DNA from: Archangium violaceum
Lineage (GTDB): Bacteria > Myxococcota > Myxococcia > Myxococcales > Myxococcaceae
Assembly: GCF_016859125.1 (NCBI RefSeq)
Contig: NZ_CP069338.1
Location: 9,241,501 to 9,305,500 of the forward strand
Direction of reading: 5' to 3'
DNA length: 64,000 bases
The notes under the pieces are model-generated. The model was not told the DNA's origin and made no database searches. It saw nothing but the letters and a program-made list of their open reading frames with translations. A program made the position numbers and the translations under genes. Shown here in pieces: positions 15,959 to 26,086 of the stretch (within the stretch, counting starts at the first letter, position 1; every line of letters begins with the position of its first letter).

Positions 15959-18061
15959 TCAGGGCTCCAGGGTCGGAACCGTGTAATCCAGATGGAGGGG
16001 TCCTGCTCTTCCACCCGAGAACTTCCCATCGGGCGTGCCAGGAACGAGCTCGAACCGGTAGACCCCGCCGGGCTCGAGGGTTCGGATGTCGATTTCCGCC
16101 TCGAACTCTCCGTTGAGGTCGGGCTTTTCGTACGTGACGCGTGCGTTGCGCGCGAAGAACTCGACGGGGAACTTCTTCTTTTTCTGCTTCCGCTTCTTCT
16201 TGGGATCCACCGGCGGATCGTCCGGGGACGGACTGCTCACCAGCGTGCAGCGCAGTTTCAGGGGAGGGGATTTGGTCGGGAAGCAGAGTGCCCTGGCTCG
16301 GAACGTGAGCTTTCCTGGCTGCTCGTCCTCTCGTCTCAGGGGACCAACGACGGGGATGGTGCTGCCGCTCCAGCGTACCGGAGCAATGGCGATGCGCTCT
16401 CCGTCGAACAGGGCATCGGGGTTGGTGATGTTCGCCTCGACTTCCACCCGGTCCCGGATCTGTTCCGCGAGCGGGATCAGGAGCTCCAGCCCGGTGGAGC
16501 TTGGCTTCACCGGATGGGGCTTCTTGTCGACGAGGATGACCGGCTTCGCGTTGATCCAATCCGCCTTGCTGCCCCGGAGTGGGATCCGGATGGCGAGGTT
16601 CTGGCCCACGACGGTCACGCGGATGGGCTCGAAGCCCGGATGCGCGAGCGTCTTGAAGACACCTTCGACTTCGGCCCGCAGGCCGTCAGTGGAGGCCGGA
16701 GCCCGTGGTACCTGGACCAGCGAGCGGTTGGGGCCTTCGTAGAACTCGATTCCTCGGCCGTTGGGAACCACGAGGGACATCTTGAGCCAGACCCGCTCAT
16801 CTGGAGTGGGAGCGGCCTGGCGCAGGAGCGCCGCGAAGATGTCGCGGGGATCGAAGTCGAGTCGGAGCCATCCGGAGGTATTGAGCTCGGGTGGCTCCAC
16901 CGTGAGCATCAGCACCTCTCGCTTCTTGCCCTGCGGGTACTTCTTCGCTCCCTTCGCCGGCTGCTTGGGCTTGCTCTTCTTCGCGGGTGCGCTGAGCTCC
17001 GCGAAGCCGAGCTTCTGCGGGATGAAGGACGGCACATCCGCTCCATGCTTCTGGTACCTGAGTGCCTCTGCCAACGCCTCGAGTGCTTGCTTGTTCTTCT
17101 CCCAATCGTAGCAACGCACGCCCACCGAGAGCCCGTCCTCGCTCACCATTTCGATGCTCAGGGGCTTGCCGAACCTGCTGCGCAGCGCTTCCACCTGATC
17201 CACGAGGTGTTTGCTCAGCTTGAAGCTCTTGGAACTCGCGACCTTGCGGTAGCCGCTCCACCAGAAGCTGGCCGAGACCTTCGCATCCTTCTTCTTGGGC
17301 TGGAGTCCGATCAGGAAACCATCCTGCTCCACCAAGGGCCCGTCATTCTTCGTGAGCCGGGTGGCATACACATGGTTGCCATGGAGTGCATCCTGCCACT
17401 GAAGCGGCTGGGGCGTCCTCATGGCCGTGATGTCGACGCGGATGACTCTCTTCGTCTTCTTCCTGGGCCCCTCGACCTCCTCCTCTCGGACCGTGATGCG
17501 GGTGGCCTGGGGGTTGGGCTGCTGGCTGGCGGCACACGCGAGGAGGGTGTCGAGCTTCGCGCCGGAGGGGGCCTCCAGTGTCACGGTGCGGCCGTCATCC
17601 GAGAGGTCGATCACCCGAAGACGGACCCTGCTGGCCTTCCGGAAGAGTTCGGCGGACTTGCACAGGTCCGTGCTCACGCGCTGGGCGGAGTCGGACGCGT
17701 TGAGATAGTCGCTCAAGGTGAAGTGCGCGGTGACGTTCTTGGCGCCCTTCTTGAGGCCGACGATGTAACCGCCGGTCTCGTCATCCAGTTGCCAGTGCTC
17801 CGCTTCCAGGAACTCCTTGTTGGCGGTGATGGCGACCTTGGTGAATTGGTAGACGAGGTAGCCGGCGAGCGACTCTGGGCAGTTCTCGAGGAAGTTGAGT
17901 TCCGTGCCGTAGAGACCGCTCTTGGGGTCCTTCAAGGGCACGAAGGTCCCCACGAGCCTGGGCTCGGGGACGCTGAGGGTGACTGGCGCCTCGACGCCTC
18001 CTTGTGTCAGGGGGAGCGCATCCTCGTGGCCCTTGATCGCGAGCTTCCATTGCCCCCAGAA
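15959..18061 (-). CDS. 3' part of large peptidase-like gene after frame break
   Basis: This frame (open from 18118) carries sensible protein from FWGQWKLAIKGHEDA onward for 700 residues to the stop at 15959. It contains repeated beta-rich segments, a Lys-rich linker (PAKKSKPKQPAKGAKK), another basic run (PKKKRKQKKKKF) and ends in PLHLDYTVPTLEP. No enzyme motif was recognised. The upstream gene's frame becomes nonsense at the same point, so this is very probably the C-terminal 40 percent of one protein of about 1757 residues. No ribosome site or convincing start precedes it. The repeated beta-rich segments could be binding or structural modules. Confidence 0.65.
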   Translation of the reverse strand, partial: FWGQWKLAIKGHEDALPLTQGGVEAPVTLSVPEPRLVGTFVPLKDPKSGLYGTELNFLENCPESLAGYLVYQFTKVAITANKEFLEAEHWQLDDETGGYIVGLKKGAKNVTAHFTLSDYLNASDSAQRVSTDLCKSAELFRKASRVRLRVIDLSDDGRTVTLEAPSGAKLDTLLACAASQQPNPQATRITVREEEVEGPRKKTKRVIRVDITAMRTPQPLQWQDALHGNHVYATRLTKNDGPLVEQDGFLIGLQPKKKDAKVSASFWWSGYRKVASSKSFKLSKHLVDQVEALRSRFGKPLSIEMVSEDGLSVGVRCYDWEKNKQALEALAEALRYQKHGADVPSFIPQKLGFAELSAPAKKSKPKQPAKGAKKYPQGKKREVLMLTVEPPELNTSGWLRLDFDPRDIFAALLRQAAPTPDERVWLKMSLVVPNGRGIEFYEGPNRSLVQVPRAPASTDGLRAEVEGVFKTLAHPGFEPIRVTVVGQNLAIRIPLRGSKADWINAKPVILVDKKPHPVKPSSTGLELLIPLAEQIRDRVEVEANITNPDALFDGERIAIAPVRWSGSTIPVVGPLRREDEQPGKLTFRARALCFPTKSPPLKLRCTLVSSPSPDDPPVDPKKKRKQKKKKFPVEFFARNARVTYEKPDLNGEFEAEIDIRTLEPGGVYRFELVPGTPDGKFSGGRAGPLHLDYTVPTLEP

Positions 18062-18062
18062 G

Positions 18063-21000
18063 GACAGTGGCGGCGAAGATTCCATCCTTGTACTTGCCCT
18101 GGACGAGCTCGATCTCACGAGGTGCTCCGTCGGAGCTTCCGCCGCTCCGCACGGCCACCAACGTCACCGGCCCGTGGCCCCAATCCTTCCGGATGGCGAC
18201 CACGGAGAGGGGCTTGCCCACCACGGTGGGCTTCGTGTCGTGAGGGAACCAACCCCAGAACTGGGGCCTGGCGCCATCCTGGACATCGCCGCTGCCGCCG
18301 GTCGGGTCCGGATCGAACTCCGTGACGAGGTTGAAGGCATTCTTCTCCTGTAGCAGCTTGAGGAGCCACAGGAAGGTGACGGGGTGGACGTTGAGGACCT
18401 CCCCGCTCTTGGGCAGCATGCCCGAGCTCTCGTCGAAGAGGGACACCTCCTGACCGTCGCGGCCCAGGACAGGGACTTCGACCACGGGGTGGGGTTTGGG
18501 TTCGGTGGAGGCCTGATTCGGATTCTCCTCTGGCGGGTCCTCGACCCTTCCTCGCTCGAGCCCGTACCACGCGGTGGGCTTGAGCTGCTCGAAGGCCTTG
18601 TCGGATTCCCCGGGTGGAGTCTCCAGCAGGTCCTCCTCGCAGAGCTTGTGGACGAGCTTCTTCAGCCCATCAAGGCTCCACTCGGTGGTGTGTTTCAGCA
18701 CGACTCCACGCCAGCGCGCCGCGAGGAGCTCCTGTGCCAGACTGATGTCGACCTCGTTCTGTTTGCCGACCGCGACGTCGAGATGGAAGTGGGGGCTGAC
18801 GATGTCGATCGCGTCCGTATCCGCTGGCACCTTGAGATGAAGTGCGATCTCCTCTTGTTTGAGCGTCGCCTCATCCAGGGTGATGTTCGTCTTGGCGATG
18901 GTCCTGTCTTGTTCACCCTTGCCGCCACGAACGAGGTATTTGATGGTCAGTGGGTAGGGAGGCCGTCTATCCTTGGTTGGCACAACACGGTAGGATGCAT
19001 TGTCGATGTTGATCGTGACGGCGTAGAACTTCATGGCCGCACGCTGCTGTGCGGTCAGATCGGCGGCGAGCGTAATCTCCTTGTATTGCTGGTCGGCCGG
19101 CAGTTCCGCGAAGCTCGATGTGCTGCCCATGAACCGGCTCATTGCATTCTTGAAACCGGTGTAATGCTTGCTCTTGATCGCCGCCAGGATGTGTTTGAGC
19201 TCCTCCTTGTCCCTGTCGGTGGGCAGCTTTTCCAGCAGCAATTCCTTGAGTTCCTCTTCCTCGAGGAGGTTGTCCTTGCCGTCACCCGCTTCGGCCACCT
19301 CGGGGAACTCCAGTGAGAGCTCCTTGTCGGCCAGCTTCCACGCCTTCTCGAGCGCGTTCTCCCTGGACGTGGGGGCGAGGATTTCCCAATGGAGGCCGCC
19401 CTTCGTCTCGAGCGTAGCGTCCGGGCGGATGGAACCCAGCACATCGCCATGGTTCACGTTGAGGAAGGGGCCCGAAAAGGTCACGACGGCGCCGGCCTGG
19501 AGGGCATTGAAGCCTTGTTTCAAGTCTCCGGGTGAGCTCTTGGCATAACCCAGGTAGCGATTGTCGCTGCGGAGCATCAACTTCTGGGTCTGGTCGAGAT
19601 CCTTCAGTGATGCGTGAACGTCGCACTCATTGGCGTTCCCATCGGAGGGAAGGTCGGTCGCGGCCCAGAAGATCTGACCGATCTGGCCGCGCTCGGCGGA
19701 GAGGTTCACCACCGCGCCGTGGCGGGCCAGGTAGAATCGACGGAGCCATGGAGGCTCGGAGGACGTGTCGGCCGACTGCTCGGGCTGCTCCTTGGATTGT
19801 TCCTTCGCGGGCCTCTTGACTTGTTCTTTCGTCTCCTTCTTCGGTGGCCTTTTCGGCCAATCCGTCGGAGGCATGTGCATGTACAGGCTGTAGAAAGGCA
19901 GTGGTTTCGGGGTGGGTTTTTGCGTGCCCCCCTCGCTCACGTTCTTGCCGGGCTGAGGGACCTCCACGGCCTCATGCCGTACGAGAACGAAACCATTGTG
20001 GCTCGAGAGGAAGTCGAGGACCGGTGTGGTGGCGGGATTCTTCGAGAGCCGAGCTGCCACGATGTAGCCGGGAGCGATGTTCCGGACCGGGTGGTCAGTG
20101 GATACCGAAGTGGGTGGGAGGTGGACTCCTCCGTGCAAGGCTTGATTCGAACCGAGAGGGAAGAATCCCGAACCCGCGGTCTCCGCCTGGGAGTAGTACC
20201 GGATGGGGCTCGACAAGACGTATGGGTTTTCCTGGAGAGGAAAGCAGATGCTGCTGACGACGTTCTTGGTGAGGACCAGCCGGGGATTGAGCGGAGTTGG
20301 CGTGGGCTTGTGGATGATGTATCCACCCGGCTTCTTGTTCAAGAAGTCGTCCATCCACAGCGTCCTGTCGCCCGCGAAGGTATTTCTTTCGAAGAACTTG
20401 CTCGCGCGCACCAGGTAGAGGAAGCCGCGACTCTTCAGCCAGTCTCCTTTGATGATCGAGACGAGCGCGTTGCGTCCTTCCTGTAGATTCGGCAGGTACT
20501 TGCAGTCCTCCTCATCCCCCTTGTTGACCGGGGTGCACATGGGGCCCTTGTTGAGCTTGGGCGGAGAAGGATCCGCGATGAGCAACCAGAGCTTGAGGCT
20601 CCCGTCGCTGTCGGGCATCTCGCAAAAGCCGCAAATGAGGATGATGTGTCCACCGTACGAGGTGGACATTCCCGTATAGATGAGGGTTGGGTTGTTGTCC
20701 GCGAGGGATTGGAGGATCTTGCCGAAGTGCTTGCGCTGTTCATCCAGGGAGGCGCGGATCCTCTCCGCGTCCTGGAGGCGTTGGGTACGATCCGCCCTAT
20801 CTGGCAGGATGGTGGACTCCACCAGGGCCGCCGTGAAGGCTTTTTCGAGCTGCCCCAGGAGGGCGTACTCTCCGTTGGGTTGGACGAAGGCGATATCCCC
20901 CGTGGGGAAGCGGAGGTTCATCTGCCCCTTGCCGTCGGGGCCGCGCCAGTGGCTGATGTAATCGTCCCGAGTCTTCACCTTGCCAGCGACGAGTTGGTGG

Positions 21001-21233
21001 TAGTTCCACAGCATCGTGGCGGAGGTTCGTCCACACCAATTGTTGATGGCCGCGAGCGGATTGTACTGGCCGATCAGCGGGACCTTGATGAAGTGGTATC
21101 TCGTGGCGTGAGCAAGGATTTCGGACGGTATCGTGTAGTCGTCGATAGGGTAGATACGGGTCATGGGACCCGTGTTTTCAGGCGGATGCTGCTGTTCGCC
21201 TGATTTGACGAAGGGATACTCGTTGCCAGCCAT
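18063..21233 (-). CDS. 5' part of large protein with C39-like and M23-like peptidase domains
   Basis: ATG 21233; about 1057 sensible residues before the frame break (the raw frame runs on to 17781). Residues about 45-230 resemble a papain-fold/C39-like peptidase: NNWCGRTSATML with Cys67, GGHIILICGF with His196, ADPSPP with Asp221. Residues about 340-620 resemble an M23 (LasA-type) domain: LHGGVHLPP (His367, His371), YSLYMHM (His453), KGGLHWEIL (His615). The rest is soluble and unassigned. There is no signal peptide, so export would need another route. Inferred: a murein- or peptide-cleaving effector. It is preceded 16 bases upstream by an exported protein gene. Confidence 0.65.
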
Positions 21234-21249
21234 GGTGCTCCCCCCCCGG

Positions 21250-22533
21250 TCAGGGCAACCGGTAGATCTTGTCGAGCGTCGTCTTGGTGGTCGCCGAACC
21301 TATCCTGTAATGGAGGAGTCCTTTGTACGCTTCAATGGTTCCAGCCTGCTCGCCGGAGTTCCATGCCGCATTGGGCGCATACCGGCGCCTCACCAGCAGT
21401 TTGATTCTGGATGCGAAGAACTCAGGGGCATCCTCGTCTCGGTAGAGCGCTCTGAGTTTGCCGAGATGCAAGACCTCGGGGTAGGGTGCATGCACGGGGA
21501 GCTCGGTCGCATCCGTTTCCAGTTGGAGCAATCGGAGGAAGTCGAAGACGTAGACGGGGGCCTGGTAACGCTTGTCCGGGTCGCTGGAAACGTCGTCGCC
21601 AGTGCGTCCTTCCGGATTCCACCAGACGCCGTGCACGAAGGCCGCCGCACCACTCGTGTAGGCGAATTTTGATTCTTCGGCGTCCTCGGCCCACTTCTCC
21701 TCGAAGAAGGCCGCCTGGTCCATGTCGAGCCAGCCCAGGGGAACGTCCTTGTCGTCGACGAGCAGGAAGTGCCCATTGTTCGTCAGCTCGGTGTACTCCT
21801 GGACCCTGAAGAGCAATCTCTTCTTCCAGGGCTGGCCATGGGTCCCGACCTTCTGTTCGTAGGTGTGAGCCAGCCGCACCTTCCAGGGGCCCTGGCGCGG
21901 GTCCAGCACCCTCAAGGCGGAGTCGGCCCGGCCGGGCCAGGCGGTGAGCACCTGGGGCCGGAGGATATACACCAGCCCCGGGTTGTGGCGGGTCGGCTTG
22001 AGTTGCTCGGCGCCATCGGTCGTCTTCCCCCAGAGCAGCCCGCCCACGAGTACGCCCCGAGCGTCCAGCTTCACCAGGGTCGCGTTCAAGCAGTCGAGGA
22101 CTTCCTTGGGCTGCCCCTCGGCGGCCTTTTGCAGCTTGCGGAGGGCGGAGTCCTGTTGCGCTGTCTCCGACGCCTGGAGATACGCCTCCACCTGGGGTTT
22201 CAGTTCTTCGGGCAGCTTGTCGGCGCAGGCGAGCGCCTTGGCCTTGCACTTCGCGAAGAAGGCGCCATAGGCGCTGGTATCGAGCTTCCGCAGGTCGCTG
22301 GCGAGCGCCTTGTTGTCCTTGCGGATTTCGTCCGCGTACCAGGCCTTGAGCAGGTCGACGACGGTGGGTTTCTCAGGGACGGCGGGTGCCACCTCGGGTA
22401 CATCCGGCACCTGCTCCGGGCCTGCGTAGTTCGCGCTGTGATTCTTCTCGATGAGAGTTATTATCGAAGCGCTCGCCGCACCGGAGGACACCACGGTGGT
22501 GAGCACGGCGACCCTGGCTAGCAGACGCCACAT
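21250..22533 (-). CDS. Exported protein of unknown function, first gene of peptidase operon
   Basis: A 427-residue protein with a clear Sec signal peptide (MWRLLARVAVLTTVVSSGAASA). A Pro/Val-rich linker (residues about 40-58) and a helical region of about 120 residues with four Cys follow (AKCKAKALACADK, VLDCLNATL). A beta-rich part has SH3-like character (RLLFRVQEYTELTNNGHFLL). No named family was recognised. It is the first gene of a minus-strand operon followed by the split C39/M23-like gene and the 532-residue protein. Inferred: a periplasmic partner, adaptor or regulator of the large peptidase-like protein. Confidence 0.6.
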   Translation of the reverse strand: MWRLLARVAVLTTVVSSGAASASIITLIEKNHSANYAGPEQVPDVPEVAPAVPEKPTVVDLLKAWYADEIRKDNKALASDLRKLDTSAYGAFFAKCKAKALACADKLPEELKPQVEAYLQASETAQQDSALRKLQKAAEGQPKEVLDCLNATLVKLDARGVLVGGLLWGKTTDGAEQLKPTRHNPGLVYILRPQVLTAWPGRADSALRVLDPRQGPWKVRLAHTYEQKVGTHGQPWKKRLLFRVQEYTELTNNGHFLLVDDKDVPLGWLDMDQAAFFEEKWAEDAEESKFAYTSGAAAFVHGVWWNPEGRTGDDVSSDPDKRYQAPVYVFDFLRLLQLETDATELPVHAPYPEVLHLGKLRALYRDEDAPEFFASRIKLLVRRRYAPNAAWNSGEQAGTIEAYKGLLHYRIGSATTKTTLDKIYRLP

Positions 22534-22716
22534 GGCACTCTTCCTCCAAATCAGTGAGAAGTGCCTGGGCGGCCGAGATGGTGCACGCTGCTCGTCCCCC
22601 CTCGGACTTCTTCCGTCTCGTGTTCAGAGCGTAACAAGCAGGCAGCGGACCTGTCGAGCCGCCTGAATGGTGGACGCGGGGTCTCCGCGCATGCGATCTC
22701 CTCCTCGTCCTTGGCC

Positions 22717-23460
22717 ATGAAATACGCCGTCACCCTCTGGTTCTGGCTCGTCTTCCTCATCACCGCTCCGGTGCTCTTCGCCCTGGGGCTGGTGCTGTTC
22801 CTCGTGGCCTACCCGGTGGATCCGGATCGGCGGTGGCTGCACGCGCTGGTGTGCCGTTGGTGTCACGGGTTGTGGCTGCACCTGTCACCGGGCTGGCGCA
22901 CCCGGATCGAGGGGCGGGAGCTGTTGCCTCGGGGGCCCTGTGTATTGGTGGCCAACCACCAGTCCGCCGCGGACATCCTGGCCGTCATGGGCCTGTTCCG
23001 GCCCTACAAGTTCGTGGCCAAGTCCTCTCTGTTCTCCATCCCCATCGTGGGGTGGATGATGAGCCTGCTGGGCTACGTGCGTGTCACACGCGGCCGGTTC
23101 TCCTCCATGCTCCAGATGCTCGAGCCATGCCGCTACTGGCTGCGCCGGGGCATGCCGGTGCTCATCTTCCCCGAGGGCACCTATTCGCAGGGGGAGCTGC
23201 TGCGCTTCAAGCGCGGGGCCTTCCAGCTCGCGCTCGAGGAGCACGTGCCAGTGGTGCCGGTGGTCATCGAAGGCACCGCGCAGCTCGTGGAGGGTGATGG
23301 TCCCTGGATGAATCCGCGTGCCTCCATCCGCGTGCGCGTGCTGCCCCCGCTGCCGCCCGAGTCGTTCGCTCGGGAACCCGCGGCGCTCGCGGACCAGGTG
23401 CGGGCGTTGTACGTGGATGCGCTCGCGCGTCCCGCTGATCCGAAAGCGGCGTTGGGTTAG
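22717..23460 (+). CDS. plsC: 1-acyl-sn-glycerol-3-phosphate acyltransferase family (PlsC-like)
   Basis: A 247-residue membrane protein with an N-terminal hydrophobic helix (residues 4-30). It carries the acyltransferase motifs NHQSAAD (block I, NHx4D) and FPEGTYS (block III), plus VPVVPVVIEGT (block IV). Role (family): transfers an acyl chain to lysophosphatidic acid at the inner membrane, giving phosphatidic acid. The start is ATG 22717; the ribosome site is weak and longer frames contain no family sequence. The stop is 11 bases before the CCA-adding enzyme gene, with which it is probably co-transcribed. The precise acceptor lipid cannot be read from the sequence. Confidence 0.8.
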   Translation: MKYAVTLWFWLVFLITAPVLFALGLVLFLVAYPVDPDRRWLHALVCRWCHGLWLHLSPGWRTRIEGRELLPRGPCVLVANHQSAADILAVMGLFRPYKFVAKSSLFSIPIVGWMMSLLGYVRVTRGRFSSMLQMLEPCRYWLRRGMPVLIFPEGTYSQGELLRFKRGAFQLALEEHVPVVPVVIEGTAQLVEGDGPWMNPRASIRVRVLPPLPPESFAREPAALADQVRALYVDALARPADPKAALG

Positions 23461-23471
23461 CCTCGCCTCCG

Positions 23472-24746
23472 ATGACGACGCCCGCCCCGCTGCTCGACGC
23501 CGACGTTCCCCGCCCCGTCCTGGACGTCATCGCCCGCCTTCGTGAGCTGGGCCACGCCGTGTTCCTCGTCGGCGGCTGTGTCCGCGACACGCTCCGGGGC
23601 GTCCACCCCAAGGACTTCGATGTCGCCACCAGCGCGCTCCCCGAGGAGGTCCAGCGCGCCTTCCGCAAGGTCATCCCCACCGGCATCCAGCACGGGACCG
23701 TCACCGTGGTCGTGGGGGGGACCCATGTCGAGGTCACCACCTTCCGCAGCGAGAGCGAGTACCACGATGGCCGCCGCCCCAGCGCCGTCACCTTCGAGCG
23801 GGATATCGTCAAGGATCTCTCGCGCCGCGACTTCACCATCAACGCCATGGCCTGGAATCCCCTCAGCCATGAGCTCGTCGATCCCTTCGGCGGTCAGGAG
23901 GATCTGAAGGCCCGGGTCGTCCGCTGCGTGGGCTCGGCCACCGAGCGTTTCTCCGAGGATGGTCTGCGCCCGCTGCGCGCGGTGCGCTTCGCCGCGGTGC
24001 TCGACTTCAGGCTCGATCCCGGCACCCAGGCCGCCATCCCCGCCACGCTCCCCGTCTTCCGCAAGGTGGCCCACGAGCGCGTCCGCGAGGAGTTCGTCAA
24101 GCTGCTCCTCTCCAAGCGCGCCGAGTTCGGGCTCGAGCTGCTCGCCGAGACGGGGTTGCTCGACGTGTTCCTGCCCGAGCTCGCCCGTGCGGATGCCGAG
24201 GCGGCCCGGTTGGCCCGTGCCGCCGCCGCCGCCGAGCCCGTCGATGTGGAGATCCGTCTCGCCGCCCTGCTGGCCGACCTCGTGGACCCCGAGCGCGCCG
24301 AGGAGATTGGTGTCCGTCTCAAGTTCTCCACCAAGACGATCGAGCGTGTGCGCCTGCTGATCTCCCACGCCGCGCTCGAGCGGCATGTCGGAGATCCGGA
24401 TCCCGCGCTCCGCCGCCTGCTGGCCAGGGTGGGGCTCGCCAACGTCGAGGCGCTCGCCTCGGTGGCCCGGGCCCGGATCCAGGCGAGGGAGCCGGCCCGG
24501 CTTCCCGAGGTGGAGGCCCTCATCGGCCGGCTCCAGGCCCTGGCGGCCTCGAAGCCTCCGCTGAGTGGGAAGGACCTCGCGCTCAACGGCGGCGCCATCA
24601 TGGCCACGCTCGGGGTGGGCCCCTCTCCCATCGTGGGGGAGGCCACCCGGTTCCTCCTCGAGCAGGTGCTCGACGAGCCCTCGCGCAACGAGCCGGAGAC
24701 GCTGAAGGAGCTGTTGCGGCGTTGGCAGCAGGCTCGGGGCTCCTGA
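23472..24746 (+). CDS. cca: tRNA nucleotidyltransferase (CCA-adding)/poly(A) polymerase family
   Basis: A 424-residue class II nucleotidyltransferase. The head domain shows LVGGCVRDTLRG (GG motif), HPKDFDVATSA (DxD metal site), RRDFTINAMAWN, and EDGLRPLRAVRFA (ERxxR-like template site). The C-terminal half is helical, as in CCA enzymes. Role: adds or repairs the 3' CCA of tRNAs using CTP and ATP; poly(A) polymerase activity is an alternative in this superfamily. It follows the acyltransferase gene by 11 bases and is followed by a REP-like palindrome that may act as a transcript end. Confidence 0.82.
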   Translation: MTTPAPLLDADVPRPVLDVIARLRELGHAVFLVGGCVRDTLRGVHPKDFDVATSALPEEVQRAFRKVIPTGIQHGTVTVVVGGTHVEVTTFRSESEYHDGRRPSAVTFERDIVKDLSRRDFTINAMAWNPLSHELVDPFGGQEDLKARVVRCVGSATERFSEDGLRPLRAVRFAAVLDFRLDPGTQAAIPATLPVFRKVAHERVREEFVKLLLSKRAEFGLELLAETGLLDVFLPELARADAEAARLARAAAAAEPVDVEIRLAALLADLVDPERAEEIGVRLKFSTKTIERVRLLISHAALERHVGDPDPALRRLLARVGLANVEALASVARARIQAREPARLPEVEALIGRLQALAASKPPLSGKDLALNGGAIMATLGVGPSPIVGEATRFLLEQVLDEPSRNEPETLKELLRRWQQARGS

Positions 24747-24766
24747 GCCGGGCGGGTAGGGCGGTA

Positions 24767-24804
24767 GACCCTCACCCCGACCCTCTCCCAGAGGGAGAGG
24801 GAGC
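24767..24804. repeat. REP-like palindromic element, copy 1 (intergenic)
   Basis: Core CCCTCTCCC-AGA-GGGAGAGGG at 24781-24801 is a perfect palindrome preceded by ACCCTCACCCCGA. The same element occurs at 47426, 52853 and 60189. Here it lies between cca and mnmA and could form a 9-bp hairpin at the end of the cca transcript. Confidence 0.85.
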
Positions 24805-24887
24805 ACGGTGGGGGAATTGTCCGGGCGTGTTGTCCTCTAGCGTCGGTTGTGTCGCACCCGGGCTGGCCGGCGTGTAGAAGGGGCGTC

Positions 24888-25934
24888 ATGCGAGTCGTCG
24901 TTGCCATGAGTGGTGGGGTGGACTCTTCCGCCGCCGCCGCCCTGCTCAAGGAGCAGGGTCACGAGGTCATCGGTATCACCCTCCGCGTCTGGTCCTACGA
25001 GGGCAAGGCCCAGTGCGGCAGCTGTTGCAGTCCCGATGACATCGACGATGCCCGCGCCGTCGCCCAGAAGCTCGACATCCCGTTCTACGTCGCCAACGCC
25101 GAGGATCTCTTCAAGGACCGGGTCGTCAGCCCCTTCGTCCAGTCGTACCTCGGCGGCCGCACGCCCATCCCCTGTGTGGCCTGCAACCGCGACGTGAAGT
25201 TCAACTTCCTCCTCAAGCGCGCGCGGGCGCTCGGGGCCCGGCTCGCCACCGGTCACTACGCCCAGGTCGAGCAGCGGGACGGCAAGTACGTCCTGCGTCG
25301 CGCCGTCGACTCCGCCAAGGATCAGAGCTACTTCCTCTTCACCCTCGGGCAGTCGGAGCTCGCCGACATCCTCTTCCCCGTGGGTGGCATGACCAAGCCC
25401 GAGGTCCGCGCCATCGCCGAGCGTCACGCCCTCCCCACCAGCCAGAAGCCGGAGAGCATGGAGATCTGCTTCGTGCCCGATGGCGATTACGCCGGCTTCG
25501 TGGAGAAGGTCGCCGGTCCCCAGCCCGCCGGGGAGATCGTCGACACCGAGGGCCATGTGCTCGGCACGCATGCCGGTGTGCACCGTTTCACCGTGGGTCA
25601 GCGCCGGGGGCTCAACCTCGGGGGAGGGGAGGCCCGCTACGTCCAGCGCATCGAGCCCGAGTCCCGCCGTGTCGTCGTGGGCCCCGCGGACGAGAGCGCG
25701 CGTGACTCCTTCGGGCTCCTCCAGCCCCACTGGGTGGATGGGCCGCCGCCCTCCGACAAGTCCGTGCTGGTGCGCATCCGCCACCGTCACCCGGGTGCCG
25801 CCGGCCGCGTGGAGGTGTCGCCTCATGGGCTCGTGTCCATCCGGCTCGATGCCCCCGCCCGGGCCGTGACGCCGGGCCAGGCCGCTGTCGTCTACGACGG
25901 AGATCGCGTGCTCGGCGGTGGGTGGATTGTTTGA
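24888..25934 (+). CDS. mnmA: tRNA-specific 2-thiouridylase MnmA
   Basis: A 348-residue PP-loop enzyme. Seen: nucleotide loop AMSGGVDSS at residues 6-14, a CxxC-type pair near GSCCSPDD, the catalytic Cys in CVACN, ATGHYAQV, KDQSYFL, and the second catalytic Cys in MEICFVPDGDY. Role: thiolates U34 of tRNA Lys, Glu and Gln at position 2, using ATP and sulfur relayed from a cysteine desulfurase. The start is ATG 24888, behind AAGGGG and directly before the conserved MRVVVAMSGG; the longer frame from 24849 has no homologous sequence. Typical length for the family. Confidence 0.95.
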   Translation: MRVVVAMSGGVDSSAAAALLKEQGHEVIGITLRVWSYEGKAQCGSCCSPDDIDDARAVAQKLDIPFYVANAEDLFKDRVVSPFVQSYLGGRTPIPCVACNRDVKFNFLLKRARALGARLATGHYAQVEQRDGKYVLRRAVDSAKDQSYFLFTLGQSELADILFPVGGMTKPEVRAIAERHALPTSQKPESMEICFVPDGDYAGFVEKVAGPQPAGEIVDTEGHVLGTHAGVHRFTVGQRRGLNLGGGEARYVQRIEPESRRVVVGPADESARDSFGLLQPHWVDGPPPSDKSVLVRIRHRHPGAAGRVEVSPHGLVSIRLDAPARAVTPGQAAVVYDGDRVLGGGWIV

Positions 25935-26086
25935 GTCTCGTGGCAACACCCAGGGCGTAACGCTGTGCGCGCCCTGAATTTGACCGGCCTGTAGGGGGGG
26001 CGTACCTTCCGACGCACCTCGACGCTACAGGCCGCGACACTCGTGTGGCCGCGCCGGGGCGCCGTACACACGAGGAACGTCACGTC

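Noticed and set aside
15992-18325. A 777-codon plus-strand frame
   Set aside because: Antisense of the 3' part of the giant gene; low-complexity Leu/Arg/Val composition caused by high GC codon bias.
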